Shown here: one piece after another, positions 16,223 through 24,773 of the stretch
How positions within the stretch are numbered: position 1 is the first letter of the stretch
Layout of the letters: each line of letters opens with the position of its first letter
DNA from: a virus
Length of the DNA stretch: 37,161 bases
Strand: one strand, 5' to 3'
Virus record (IMG/VR): IMGVR_UViG_3300036832_000393
Coordinates: 1 to 37,161 of that record
Translations under genes and position numbers: made by a program
Notes under the pieces: model-generated
What the model was told of the DNA's origin: nothing
The model's database searches: none
What the model saw: the letters and a program-made list of their open reading frames with translations, nothing else

Positions 16223-16717
16223 ATGGCAATTTTTACACACGACAGACCAGATCCCAAGTACTACACGAATATCGTGCAGTACGACAATGGAGATTGGGCT
16301 GCCGATCCACTGCCACTCGATGATACGATCATATATCCGGTCAGGGGCGGATACGGCAGCGCGGGTATTCCAGCTCCTGGCTTGCGCACGATCACTTCGA
16401 ACAGCTTGAAAACCCTGGCGTTGCAATTGATCAACACGTACGCGCCCAGCGATTTGCAACGAAATTCTCTCTTCATCTTGACAACGCAAACATCTGGTAC
16501 TGCTTGGACGAACGCCAAGGCGATGATGGACTGGATCGTGGCGGTTAATGCTTACAGAGACACCCAGATTGCGAACGTCAAGACGTTAAACTTCAACCAA
16601 ATAGTTTTATATATCCCGCCCACTGGAATGCCGCCTTGGCCTGCGCCACCGGCAAGCCTGCCACCAGTCCCGCCGGCACGGGTAGGAAGTGCTACCCACA
16701 AACTTCGCTATTCCTAA
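16223..16717 (+). CDS. Small fibre-associated protein 1 (possible fibre chaperone)
   Basis: 164 residues from the ATG at 16223, chosen because MAIFTHDRPDPKYYTNI aligns with the second copy near 18.6 kb; no clear Shine-Dalgarno precedes it. The conserved C-terminal half has INTYAPSDLQRNSLF, VNAYRDTQIANVKTLNFNQI and PPTGMPPWPAPP. The position directly after a fibre gene and the helix plus WP-rich end recall phage tail fibre assembly chaperones, but I do not recognise the family with confidence. It could instead be a structural cap. The last residues are Pro-rich and basic. Confidence 0.7.
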   Translation: MAIFTHDRPDPKYYTNIVQYDNGDWAADPLPLDDTIIYPVRGGYGSAGIPAPGLRTITSNSLKTLALQLINTYAPSDLQRNSLFILTTQTSGTAWTNAKAMMDWIVAVNAYRDTQIANVKTLNFNQIVLYIPPTGMPPWPAPPASLPPVPPARVGSATHKLRYS

Positions 16718-16729
16718 AGGAGAGATGAC

Positions 16730-18466
16730 GTGCAGTATCAGCCTCCATATGGACCGCCGGGATCAATCCCTCCAGATAGTTCGTACATTAATGGCGATCC
16801 TAGCATTGGTCGTCAGGGCAGCGTGCCGCCCGCCTCAGCGTTTGAATACCCGCAGCGGGAAATAGTAAATTTAATCGGTAACTCGAATCAGGTTCCCACT
16901 GATCAAGATTTGAATCAGATGACGCGCGCAGTGCGCGACGGCAAGCTGATCTACAATCTCGACAGCGGGCCGCTGAACACCGTAGAGATTCCCAATTTTA
17001 CTCCGCCCATCATATCCTACACCCAAGGGCTGACGTTACACGTTCTCATTGCCCACACAGTCACCGGGCCTACGACGATAGCGATAGGCAGCATCAATCC
17101 GACAGCCATCAAGCGTAGAGATGGTGCGGAACTGCAGCCTAACGATATGGTCGCGGGGCAGATTGCTACGCTCGTGTGCGATGGCACTTATTTTCAACTT
17201 CAGAACATGGGCTCTGACGGCAGTGTTGGTGGTGCGACGACGGTGCACAATGTCGATATCCCCTATGTTCACGACACTGGCGCGCTGGACCCGAACTGGC
17301 AAGTTGCAACACAAATTACAAAAAATCACGTGATTGGTGCGTATAGTCCTGTCTTACCTGACATCAACGAAGGCCGCACGGTTGAGGTTAAGCTCGATCA
17401 AGTCATCCAAGGGCCAACTGACTTTGCTCCAAATAATTTTCCGATTCATGCAGTCGCGCATCCAGACGGTTCGCCAATTGCAGCTGGCGATGGTGTACCG
17501 AATCAAATCTGGCTCCTCGTCTTCGATTCAGTCCAATGGCAATTGCTTGATGTTTTTAATTCAGGCGTGCAGACCATACCTGCGGCACCCAAAGCCTATG
17601 ATGGCAGATCGCTTCAATTGGATCCTCCCGGCACTCCTTATTACATAGCAGGCAACACTACCTCCTGTCTGACTCGATCTCCTACGATGAACACTAATAG
17701 GCAAGTGTTCACAATCAGCGCCTTCGCAAAACTGCCTGTGCCAGTAACTTACAACTCGGCGGCCCCATATCAGGATGCCGGTGATATGTTGTTCTCTGCC
17801 GGTGATGAAGGTGGGACATGGTGGGGCTGCACCATGAATTGGTTTGGGATACTTGGTGTCGGAGATGGAAGCGGCGGCAACATTTTTGAACTCTTTTGGG
17901 CTAACTCAGGCGGCCAAGTTGCTGGTGTCGGATCATATCAATCCTACACCGGAACGACCAACGGCTACTATACGTCAGGCGTATTTGTTGACAACAAGTG
18001 GCACCATGTTTTGATTGTTGCTGATGGTGCCTTTCTATATGCCTATTTGGACGGAATTCTAAAGAGTAAGGGATCAATCTCTGGCAACAGCCCTTGGAAC
18101 AGCACGTTGATACATAGTATCGGAGCGATGTGGGATTGTACTGGAGGTCCACTGGGAGCGGCCGCTGGATACTATGCAAGCAGCCGGCTCCGTTTCGCAG
18201 AAGTGATTCATCTCGATGGTCAGGCGATAGGAGATTACACAAAATTTGCCGTAGCTAACAATGGCATCCTTGTGCCGCTCGATCCGAGCGTGATCAGTGC
18301 GCTTCCATTCGGCCCCAACGGATTTTATTTGAACTGGCAAAATGCGAGCGATGTTACGCCGACCGGATTGGGCAAGGATTTCAGTGGCCAAAACAATAAC
18401 TGGACATGTCTCAATCTTGATCTGAGCCACCTTCAGACTGACTTTCCTGGGAAACAGCAAACGTGA
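16730..18466 (+). CDS. Tail fibre 2, paralogue of fibre 1
   Basis: 578 residues from GTG at 16730 behind AAAGGAGAG. The N-terminal 170 residues follow fibre 1 block by block (YINGDPSIGRQGSVPPASAF, YPQREIVNLIGNSNQVPT, LNQMTRAVRDGKLIYN). The C-terminal LamG-like half has FTISAFAKLPVP, KWHHVLIVADGAFLYAYLDG, RLRFAEVIHLDGQA, GPNGFYLNWQNAS and FSGQNNNWT and is more diverged than the N-terminus. Two fibres with a common base and different tips suggest two receptor specificities or a heteromeric fibre. It overlaps the next small gene by four bases (GTGA). Confidence 0.8.
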   Translation: MQYQPPYGPPGSIPPDSSYINGDPSIGRQGSVPPASAFEYPQREIVNLIGNSNQVPTDQDLNQMTRAVRDGKLIYNLDSGPLNTVEIPNFTPPIISYTQGLTLHVLIAHTVTGPTTIAIGSINPTAIKRRDGAELQPNDMVAGQIATLVCDGTYFQLQNMGSDGSVGGATTVHNVDIPYVHDTGALDPNWQVATQITKNHVIGAYSPVLPDINEGRTVEVKLDQVIQGPTDFAPNNFPIHAVAHPDGSPIAAGDGVPNQIWLLVFDSVQWQLLDVFNSGVQTIPAAPKAYDGRSLQLDPPGTPYYIAGNTTSCLTRSPTMNTNRQVFTISAFAKLPVPVTYNSAAPYQDAGDMLFSAGDEGGTWWGCTMNWFGILGVGDGSGGNIFELFWANSGGQVAGVGSYQSYTGTTNGYYTSGVFVDNKWHHVLIVADGAFLYAYLDGILKSKGSISGNSPWNSTLIHSIGAMWDCTGGPLGAAAGYYASSRLRFAEVIHLDGQAIGDYTKFAVANNGILVPLDPSVISALPFGPNGFYLNWQNASDVTPTGLGKDFSGQNNNWTCLNLDLSHLQTDFPGKQQT

Positions 18467-18654
18467 GCTGTCACTTTTGCGAGGAAACAAGACGACGATT
18501 GGCAGAATTGTCGGCTATCGTTGATGAGTGGACCAAGAGAAGGACAGGAGCCAGTCCACGCTGGACGGCTGAGATTGATCGTCATTTCAGTGAGAAGTAT
18601 CGAAACGCAGCGAATGCAGAGGGCAATCCAAATGGCCATAATCACGACAACTAA
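18463..18654 (+). CDS. 63-residue CxxC protein of unknown function
   Basis: It starts with GTG overlapping the fibre 2 stop and encodes SCHFCEETRRRLAELSAIVD, then a basic Trp-containing region and a His/Asn-rich end (GNPNGHNHDN). The CHFC pair and terminal histidines could bind metal. It overlaps the start of the next gene in another frame. There is no counterpart in the first fibre cassette. Function unknown. Confidence 0.55.
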   Translation: MSCHFCEETRRRLAELSAIVDEWTKRRTGASPRWTAEIDRHFSEKYRNAANAEGNPNGHNHDN

Positions 18655-19078
18655 GCCGGATGGAAGATACTACATGAATATCCAACAATTGCCTGATCTA
18701 ACTTGGTCATCTGATCAGAGACCTCTCGCGGATCAACAGATTATTCATCCTAGCTTCACCAGTTCCGATGCGCAAAACGTTGTAACTGTTCCTGGGCTAA
18801 CGTCAGCGACGGCGGCGAATGTTACGGAGCAAGCTGCACAGTTGATTAACAAGTATGCGCCTGCGGATGTTCAAAGGAATGCTCTTTATAAATTGTCCCA
18901 AACACCTACTGACGCCAACTCATTGGCCACGATGAATTGGATTGCCTCAGTGAATTCCTACAGAGACACGCAAATCGCTAATGTCAAAACACTAAATTTC
19001 AACCAACTCGTCGCCTACATCGTTCCCACCGGCATGCCGCCGTGGCCAACGCCACCGTCCTTTCTAACACCGCAATAA
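18632..19078 (+). CDS. Small fibre-associated protein 2, paralogue of 16223-16717
   Basis: 148 residues from the ATG at 18632, preceded by GAGGG. The open frame continues upstream to 18521, but similarity to copy 1 begins at MAIITTTKPDGRYYMNI. Shared blocks are LINKYAPADVQRNALYKL, VNSYRDTQIANVKTLNFNQL and VPTGMPPWPTPP. The near-identical YRDTQIANVKTLNFNQ segment in both copies marks a conserved function, perhaps fibre folding or attachment. The C-terminus is shorter than copy 1. Confidence 0.7.
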   Translation: MAIITTTKPDGRYYMNIQQLPDLTWSSDQRPLADQQIIHPSFTSSDAQNVVTVPGLTSATAANVTEQAAQLINKYAPADVQRNALYKLSQTPTDANSLATMNWIASVNSYRDTQIANVKTLNFNQLVAYIVPTGMPPWPTPPSFLTPQ

Positions 19079-19083
19079 AAGCC

Positions 19084-19452
19084 ATGCCCACAAACATTCT
19101 CTACATGCCACAAGTCGTGATGGACATGACCGTGTCCACCAACGCCGATTGGCTGGATGGCCTCGAGTATCAGGATCTGCAGACGCCAGCGCAGCCAATC
19201 GATCTGTCCGGGATCGCGTTCGAACTCGAGCTACGGGCCGATCCGCCGGCCGCGACCGTCGTGCTCCGATGCGGGACCGACAATGGTTTGATCGTGGTCT
19301 ACTTCAATACTTGGCAGCTGCTCGTGCCGTCGACGACCATGCTGCTGCTTCCGCCAGCAACTTACGTTTATGACATGTTGGGCATGGCAGACGGCTATAC
19401 GCGCAAGCTCTCGTCCGGCAACGTCACGGTCGTGCAGGGAGTCACCCGATGA
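19084..19452 (+). CDS. Small baseplate-type protein ending in VTR
   Basis: 122 residues from the ATG at 19084, five bases after the previous stop; the frame also extends 14 codons upstream into the previous gene, which I regard as non-coding. TNADWLDGLEYQD, PIDLSGIAFELELRADP, ATYVYDMLGMADG and SSGNVTVVQGVTR resemble a common phage family whose beta-sandwich N-domain attaches adhesins to baseplates. The IDLSG...YDM...GNVTV...VTR layout is the basis of the call. The last four bases overlap the collagen-like fibre (ATGA). Confidence 0.65.
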   Translation: MPTNILYMPQVVMDMTVSTNADWLDGLEYQDLQTPAQPIDLSGIAFELELRADPPAATVVLRCGTDNGLIVVYFNTWQLLVPSTTMLLLPPATYVYDMLGMADGYTRKLSSGNVTVVQGVTR

Positions 19453-20846
19453 CCATCAACACTGTCGAAGTCATCAATGGTAGCGCCGGCAACATCGGCC
19501 CGCCTGGCCCGGCCGGCCCTAGTTACAACGGGACCAGCACATCACCCTTCGTCATCGGCGTCGGTCCGAAAACATTCATCACGCAAGCTAATCTCGCATA
19601 CTTGCCGGGAAGTAGGGTGCGTTTTGCTTCGGCGGCATTACCTGTGGACGATTGGATGGAAGGCGTCGTCACGTCTTACGCCGCTGGTGTCATGCTGGCC
19701 AACATTGATCTAATTAGTACGACGCGCGATTCAAACAGTCACAATGATTGGAATTTAAGTGGGACAGGCAACCCCGGCGAAAAAGGCGTTAATGGTGCGC
19801 AAGGCGTCGCTGGCCGTCCGGGCAATGTCATCTGGCAGGGCGTCAACGCGCCGACTAGCACTGTTCCAGCCTCACCCGTCGACGGCGATTATTATTTGCA
19901 AAACAATCCGGCCACGCCGGGAGCGGCTGCATATCTGTGGGGGCCTTATCTGCATACAAACACGCCGCCGTGGGGAAGTGCTGGATTGCTGCTCGCGGTT
20001 GGTCCTGCCGGACCTGCGGGAGCGACCGGAGCTACGGGAGCGACCGGAGCTACGGGGCCTGCGGGACCTATTGGGCCTGTTGGTCCTCAAGGTTCGACCG
20101 GGGCGACCGGAAATCAGGGCGCTCAGGGTCTTCCTGGACCTGCCTATGGGGGCCAATCACTAACCTCACAAGCGGTCGTAATCGGGAGTGTCACTCTCAC
20201 TATGACTGCTACTGGCTATGCCTACGCCGTTGGGGCGCGCATTCGTGCAGCCTCGCAGTCGACCGGCGAATGGATGGAAGGCGTCATCACGGCATACAGC
20301 GGCTCGAGCCTGACCTTCACATCGGATCTCGTGAACGGTTCTGCGACGCACGCAGACTGGAACATCAACATTGCTGGTGTTCGCGGTCAGCAGGGCCCGG
20401 CCGGAGCTGCGGGAGCTGGCACTGGCGACATGCTCGGGGCGAACAACTTATCTGACGTTGCTAGCGTATCGCAATCGCGAATTAATCTCGGACTGGTCGC
20501 TGTCGCGAGCAGCGGCTTGTATTCGGATTTGACCGGCAAACCGCTGCCGCCAACGCAGCGTCTCGCTACGGCAACTCCAATCACGGTCGTCACGGGCGAC
20601 GAGATCATCAACTGCAACATCGCGAGCACAGCTTCTTGCAATTTGCCGGCGGCGTCCACGCGCGCCGGCAGGGCGCTTGTGTTCAAGGACGTTGCTGGAT
20701 TATTCGCCGCGCATCCTTTGACGCTTAATTGCGCTGGTGCGGAAAAGATGGACGGCCTCGCAAGCATCACGCTCAACACCAACTATCAATTCCTGCGGCT
20801 CGTACCCGCCAACGATGGGACATCGACAGGATGGTCACTGCAATAA
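19449..20846 (+). CDS. Collagen-like tail fibre with two related globular modules
   Basis: 465 residues. Gly-X-Y stretches occur near residues 10-25, 104-121, 180-237 and 315-330. Between them lie two related modules of about 80 residues: one with GSRVRFASAALPVDDWMEGV and HNDWNLSG, the other with GARIRAASQSTGEWMEGVI and HADWNINIAG. The main collagen-like block (AGPAGATGATGATGATGPAG) contains an 18-bp perfect tandem repeat in the DNA. The C-terminal 130 residues (LGANNLSDVASVSQSRINLG, then beta-rich sequence) look like a trimeric fibre end. Collagen-like triplets in phage fibres form triple-helical rods. It probably trimerises and carries receptor-binding or spacer modules. Confidence 0.8.
   Translation: MTINTVEVINGSAGNIGPPGPAGPSYNGTSTSPFVIGVGPKTFITQANLAYLPGSRVRFASAALPVDDWMEGVVTSYAAGVMLANIDLISTTRDSNSHNDWNLSGTGNPGEKGVNGAQGVAGRPGNVIWQGVNAPTSTVPASPVDGDYYLQNNPATPGAAAYLWGPYLHTNTPPWGSAGLLLAVGPAGPAGATGATGATGATGPAGPIGPVGPQGSTGATGNQGAQGLPGPAYGGQSLTSQAVVIGSVTLTMTATGYAYAVGARIRAASQSTGEWMEGVITAYSGSSLTFTSDLVNGSATHADWNINIAGVRGQQGPAGAAGAGTGDMLGANNLSDVASVSQSRINLGLVAVASSGLYSDLTGKPLPPTQRLATATPITVVTGDEIINCNIASTASCNLPAASTRAGRALVFKDVAGLFAAHPLTLNCAGAEKMDGLASITLNTNYQFLRLVPANDGTSTGWSLQ
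20018..20053 (+). repeat. 18-bp perfect tandem repeat coding for GAT collagen-like triplets
   Basis: GGGAGCGACCGGAGCTAC is present twice head to tail (20018-20035 and 20036-20053), encoding two Gly-Ala-Thr pairs of triplets. Tandem repeats here can change copy number in frame by slippage, altering fibre length. Confidence 0.85.
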
Positions 20847-21640
20847 GACTGCTTGTCATCTTCGTCGCTCTGTTGCTTGGCGTCAGTTCGGCGCAAGCAC
20901 AGTGTTCGGGCCAACCGAGCGCCAATCAATTCTGTGCGGGGCCGGCCTCGGGCGGCACGGGTTTGCCTGGCTGGCGCGCAATGGTGGGTGCCGATCTTCC
21001 CACACCGATCAGCGCGCCGATCATTGTCAATAGCACTTTGATCCAGGGCGGCACGAACCTCAGCCTGCCGTACAACAACGCCGGCAAGTACGGCGAATAT
21101 GTCCTCGGCGGAGACTGCTCGTTCACCGGCACGTTCCCGAGCCTAACTTGCACCAAGACCGGCGGCACGGCATTTGCGGCATCAGCCACGACCGACGCGA
21201 CCAACGCCAACAACATTGGCAGTGGAACGCTCAACAACGCTCGGCTCAATATGGCGGCGGCGGCAGACTTCAGGGCCGGCACTGCCGGCAAGATATTGCC
21301 CGCCGATCAGGTGTTCACCGCCGAGGTCGCGATCACGGCATCGGCCACGCCGACGTTTGATTTTTCGACATTCATCAATGCGTCCTACACGCTCGCGCAG
21401 AACGTAACGTCTATTACGTTTTCGAACGTAAAGGCCGGACAGGCCGGTTTGCTGCGTTTCATCCAGCCAGCGTCGGGTGGCCCGTACACGATCCCGGCAA
21501 CAGTCAACACCAATCTAAAATGCGCAGGAGGGTGCAACTACGTGTTAAGCACGGCAGCGAGCGCGGTCGATATCATCGGATACACTTGCCTAAGCGCGAC
21601 ATACTGCGTCGGCGGCGCATTGCTGAAGGGCGTTCAGTGA
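20831..21640 (+). CDS. Fibre-like protein with N-terminal signal peptide
   Basis: 269 residues from the ATG at 20831, which overlaps the end of the collagen-like gene. The first 24 residues (VTAIRLLVIFVALLLGVSSA then QAQ) are a clear Sec signal peptide with an A-x-A type cleavage site. The mature part starts CSGQPSANQFCAGPASGGTG and includes TDATNANNIGSGTLNNARLN, a sequence type seen in phage fibre shafts, and a C-terminal region with two cysteine pairs. I recognise this as a type of protein found among tail genes of alphaproteobacterial phages, but its function is not established. Export of a fibre-like protein is unexpected, because virions assemble in the cytoplasm. Confidence 0.7.
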   Translation: MVTAIRLLVIFVALLLGVSSAQAQCSGQPSANQFCAGPASGGTGLPGWRAMVGADLPTPISAPIIVNSTLIQGGTNLSLPYNNAGKYGEYVLGGDCSFTGTFPSLTCTKTGGTAFAASATTDATNANNIGSGTLNNARLNMAAAADFRAGTAGKILPADQVFTAEVAITASATPTFDFSTFINASYTLAQNVTSITFSNVKAGQAGLLRFIQPASGGPYTIPATVNTNLKCAGGCNYVLSTAASAVDIIGYTCLSATYCVGGALLKGVQ

Positions 21641-24111
21641 GACGCTTTCTTCAAAATCTTACAGTCCTCGCGGCGCTCTGTGGGTTGTTCTCGCAGGGCG
21701 CGTTCGCGCAAATGCCTGGGACGTTTCAGCCATTCACTGCCGTGGCTGCTGGTGGTGGCTTACAGGATTGCCTCGGCGGGACCGTTAGCTATTCCGGTGG
21801 CAACACGATTCATACGTTTACAGTAGTCGGCAGTAATAGTTTTGTTTGCACGACGCCGCGAAGCGTCAACTATTTGGTCGTTGCTGGCGGCGCTGGCGGC
21901 GGCAGTAATTATTATTCTGGCGGCGGGGGCGCAGGTGGAATGCTCACCGGCGCCGCAACGATCCCCAGTGGAACGACAACTGTCACTGTCGGGGCTGGTG
22001 GTCCCGGCGGCGTGTCTTCAGTTGCCGGAACCAATGGAGGCAATTCAAGTATTGGATCGATTGTCACCGCTACGGGCGGCGGTGGTGGTGGGATGGTTCA
22101 GAGCGGCGGCAGTCCGTTCGCTCTAGGACAGAACGGCGGCTCGGGTGGAGGCGGCGCGGCTAGTCTCTTAAGCTCCGCTAATACATTAGGAGGCAGCGGC
22201 ATTGCAGGGCAGGGTAACAATGGCGGCAACTCTGGCACCGTTAGTGGGCAGGGGGGAGGCGCTGGCGGCGGTGCAGGTGCAGTTGGTGGTGCTGGCTTAA
22301 CTACTGTAAATCCTAATGGCGGCGCAGGCGGTGCAGGCCTTGCATCGTCTATCACTGGTGCATCGATTGTTTACGCGGGCGGTGGTGGCGGTGGCACTGG
22401 TGCTACGTCATCGGGTATTGGTGGCGCAGGCGGCAGTGGTGGGGGTGGAAAGGGCAGTGATTATAACGGTGCAAGCTCAAATAATTGTACGAATGCCGTT
22501 CCAAATACAGGCGGTGGTGGCGGCGGTTCTTCATATGTGGGAGCGGGATGTAATGGAGGCAGTGGCGTTGTCATCGTTTCGTATCCGTCCGGCGCACCGA
22601 ATGTGAATTGTATCGGCGGCACCGTCACAACGTCGGGTGCAAACACGGTTCATACGTTCACGACCGTCGGCACGGCCTCAATCACTTGCGCCACCGGCAA
22701 GTCTGTCAACTATCTGATTGTCGCGGGCGGCGGCGGTGGTGGCGGGACCAATACGAATGTCGGCGGCGGCGCAGGCGGCGCGGGCGGCCTGCTGCAAGGT
22801 ACAGGACAGTTTCTCGCTGGTGGTGCCACGATTATCACTATCGGCTCTGGCGGTAACGGATCAGTTCCCACGGCGTTCCCGACCAGCGGCGGCGGTTCGT
22901 CCATAGCGAGTATCGGAACCGCTGTCGGTGGAGGGGCCGGGGGGACGTATCTCTATGGAGGATCAAGTCAGGTTGCGGCTGCTGGAGGTTCTGGCGGAGG
23001 CGGTTGGTACAACAGTCCGGGCGGGGCAGGAACAGCCGGTCAAGGCTTTGCAGGCGGCGCTGGTGTTAATTCCACGCCAAATCAGGGCGGCGGCGGCGGC
23101 GGCGGCTGTGGTGCGGTCGGCACTAATTCCACGTCCACGACAGGTGGCAATGGTGGCGTGGGCTGCACAAGCAGCATCACCGGCTCGTCGGTTTGCTATG
23201 CGGGTGGCGGTGGCGCGGGCACCTACAACGGAGGCACGGCAGGCACCGCGACATGTGGTGGTGGTGCTGGTGCCCCCCCGAGTACGACTGCGGTAAGTGT
23301 CGGTTTTCCCGGATCGGCCAACACTGGTGGTGGCGGCGGCGGGGCTTCGACCGGAGCTGGAGTGGGAACGTCGGGAGGCAATGGTGGCAGTGGCGGCTCC
23401 GGGGTCGTCATCGTGTCCTATGCGACCGGCTCAACGCAACCACCGCCTCCTTGTGCGCCAAACACTGATGGCGGCGGCGCATTCGCCAACGTAGTCGGCC
23501 TCTGGCACATGGACAACGCCAACACTGACAACAGCGCCGCAGGTACACGCGGCTTAACTCTGAATGGCACGGCGGCCTACTCGACAACGCAGGCAAAGTT
23601 TGGGGGATACTCGCTGAAAATCGTGGCCTCGGGAGACTATGCGGGATTTCCCGGAACCAGCATGTCGATACCCGGCGACCTGACGGCTGAAGCGTGGCTC
23701 TACATGACCGCTGTTCCCGCCAGCTACTTCGGTTGGATCGGAGACGATCAGGCGACCAACTTGCTCGCAGGTTCCATTCCGCAGCTTTACATGCAGGTTG
23801 CTAGCACGACTACTCAGATCACGGCCACAATTTCTGTGTTCACACCGAATGCTTGGCACCACGTCGCATGGGAGCGGCAAGGCGGCAATCTTCGCATCTT
23901 TCTCGATGGTGTTGAGCAAGCTGGCAGCCCCAAGTCAGGAGTACCAACCAGTACGGTAGGCGGCACGGCGACGACGTGGAAGATCGGTCGCGCCTATGTC
24001 AACACCTACATGATGCCAGCCAACAGCTACATCGACGAAGTCCGCGTCAGCAACATAGCGCGCTACACGGCGAACTTCACGCCGCAGACGACGGCGTTCT
24101 GTAACAACTAA
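21637..24111 (+). CDS. Glycine-rich adhesin, two modules plus LamG, with signal peptide
   Basis: 824 residues from GTG 21637 (GTGA overlap with the preceding stop); the frame is open upstream, but MRRFLQNLTVLAALCGLFSQ then GAFAQ is a convincing signal peptide. Module 1 (about 43-320) opens with DCLGGTVSYSGGNTIHTF and closes with SGVVIVSYPSG. Module 2 (about 322-600) opens with NCIGGTVTTSGANTVHTF and closes with SGVVIVSYATG. Both are packed with Gly runs as in polyglycine-II sandwich receptor-binding tips. Residues about 617-824 are LamG-like (VVGLWHMDNANTDNSA, NAWHHVAWERQGG, YIDEVRVSNIARYT). It is likely a surface-binding protein, either an adhesin of the virion or an exported cell-surface protein. 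Confidence 0.78.
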   Translation: MRRFLQNLTVLAALCGLFSQGAFAQMPGTFQPFTAVAAGGGLQDCLGGTVSYSGGNTIHTFTVVGSNSFVCTTPRSVNYLVVAGGAGGGSNYYSGGGGAGGMLTGAATIPSGTTTVTVGAGGPGGVSSVAGTNGGNSSIGSIVTATGGGGGGMVQSGGSPFALGQNGGSGGGGAASLLSSANTLGGSGIAGQGNNGGNSGTVSGQGGGAGGGAGAVGGAGLTTVNPNGGAGGAGLASSITGASIVYAGGGGGGTGATSSGIGGAGGSGGGGKGSDYNGASSNNCTNAVPNTGGGGGGSSYVGAGCNGGSGVVIVSYPSGAPNVNCIGGTVTTSGANTVHTFTTVGTASITCATGKSVNYLIVAGGGGGGGTNTNVGGGAGGAGGLLQGTGQFLAGGATIITIGSGGNGSVPTAFPTSGGGSSIASIGTAVGGGAGGTYLYGGSSQVAAAGGSGGGGWYNSPGGAGTAGQGFAGGAGVNSTPNQGGGGGGGCGAVGTNSTSTTGGNGGVGCTSSITGSSVCYAGGGGAGTYNGGTAGTATCGGGAGAPPSTTAVSVGFPGSANTGGGGGGASTGAGVGTSGGNGGSGGSGVVIVSYATGSTQPPPPCAPNTDGGGAFANVVGLWHMDNANTDNSAAGTRGLTLNGTAAYSTTQAKFGGYSLKIVASGDYAGFPGTSMSIPGDLTAEAWLYMTAVPASYFGWIGDDQATNLLAGSIPQLYMQVASTTTQITATISVFTPNAWHHVAWERQGGNLRIFLDGVEQAGSPKSGVPTSTVGGTATTWKIGRAYVNTYMMPANSYIDEVRVSNIARYTANFTPQTTAFCNN

Positions 24112-24122
24112 AGAGATCGGCC

Positions 24123-24377
24123 ATGGCCTGGGTATTTGCGAAGGGCCCGTTCGGCATGTATCGCGTCGGCCAGATGCGAGAGCAGAAGACCTTCGTCCCT
24201 ATCGTCGGATTTATCACCGCTGCGGATGCCACGCGCGCCGTCAATAGTGCCAACAACACCGCGCCTTATGTTCCGCCAGCTCCGCTGCCGTCGCCAGCGC
24301 CGGTGGTGAATCCCTATCGTTCTGTCACCGTGAAGCGCGTCAGCGCGAAGTTTCCAATGACGGTGGTGATCAAATGA
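24123..24377 (+). CDS. Hypothetical 84-residue Pro-rich protein
   Basis: It starts at an ATG 11 bases after the adhesin stop. The first 45 residues (AWVFAKGPFGMYRVGQMREQ, TFVPIVGFITAADATRAVNS) could fold as a small domain. The rest is a Pro-rich linker and a basic tail (VKRVSAKFPMTVVIK). No family recognised. Four-base overlap with the next gene (ATGA) indicates an operon that runs to the endolysin. Confidence 0.65.
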   Translation: MAWVFAKGPFGMYRVGQMREQKTFVPIVGFITAADATRAVNSANNTAPYVPPAPLPSPAPVVNPYRSVTVKRVSAKFPMTVVIK

Positions 24378-24763
24378 GCACGTCCTTTCATGAGGACTGG
24401 CGCATTGGTTCCGCGCTGCTGGCCACGCTTCTCGGCCTCGGGATCCTTGGCGCGGTGATCATCGTTCTGCTCGGTGGCGCCACCCCGCTGCCGCATCATG
24501 ACGTTGGCAAGATTAAATTCTCGACGACCATCGGCCCGCTATGTTCCGACGATCCAGCCGTGCGCGAACAGGTGCGCGGAACTGTGCTGGCTGGATTGGA
24601 AAGCGCGCTGCACCAACATGTCGAAAAACTAATGGCCGTCTGGATCAGCGACGGCGGCATAAACCCGGAGCGCGCCGCCAACGGCGTTTGGATCGGCTCG
24701 CGTGCTTACTTGTTCGCGCGAAAGCAGATTGAAGAATGGGATATTCCATCCTGCAAACAGTAG
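24374..24763 (+). CDS. Membrane-anchored protein upstream of the endolysin
   Basis: 129 residues. One strong membrane segment lies at about 12-36 (GSALLATLLGLGILGAVIIV), followed by a soluble domain with two cysteines. No lipobox and no recognised family. Position two genes before the endolysin and membrane anchoring suggest a lysis role (holin- or spanin-like), but this is only inferred from context. Confidence 0.65.
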   Translation: MSTSFHEDWRIGSALLATLLGLGILGAVIIVLLGGATPLPHHDVGKIKFSTTIGPLCSDDPAVREQVRGTVLAGLESALHQHVEKLMAVWISDGGINPERAANGVWIGSRAYLFARKQIEEWDIPSCKQ

Positions 24764-24773
24764 GCCTGCTGAA

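Noticed and set aside
21900-23420. Repetitive GGC/GGT-rich DNA that might suggest a satellite or CRISPR
   Set aside because: The repeats are irregular glycine codons of one continuous adhesin frame; there are no constant repeats with unique spacers.
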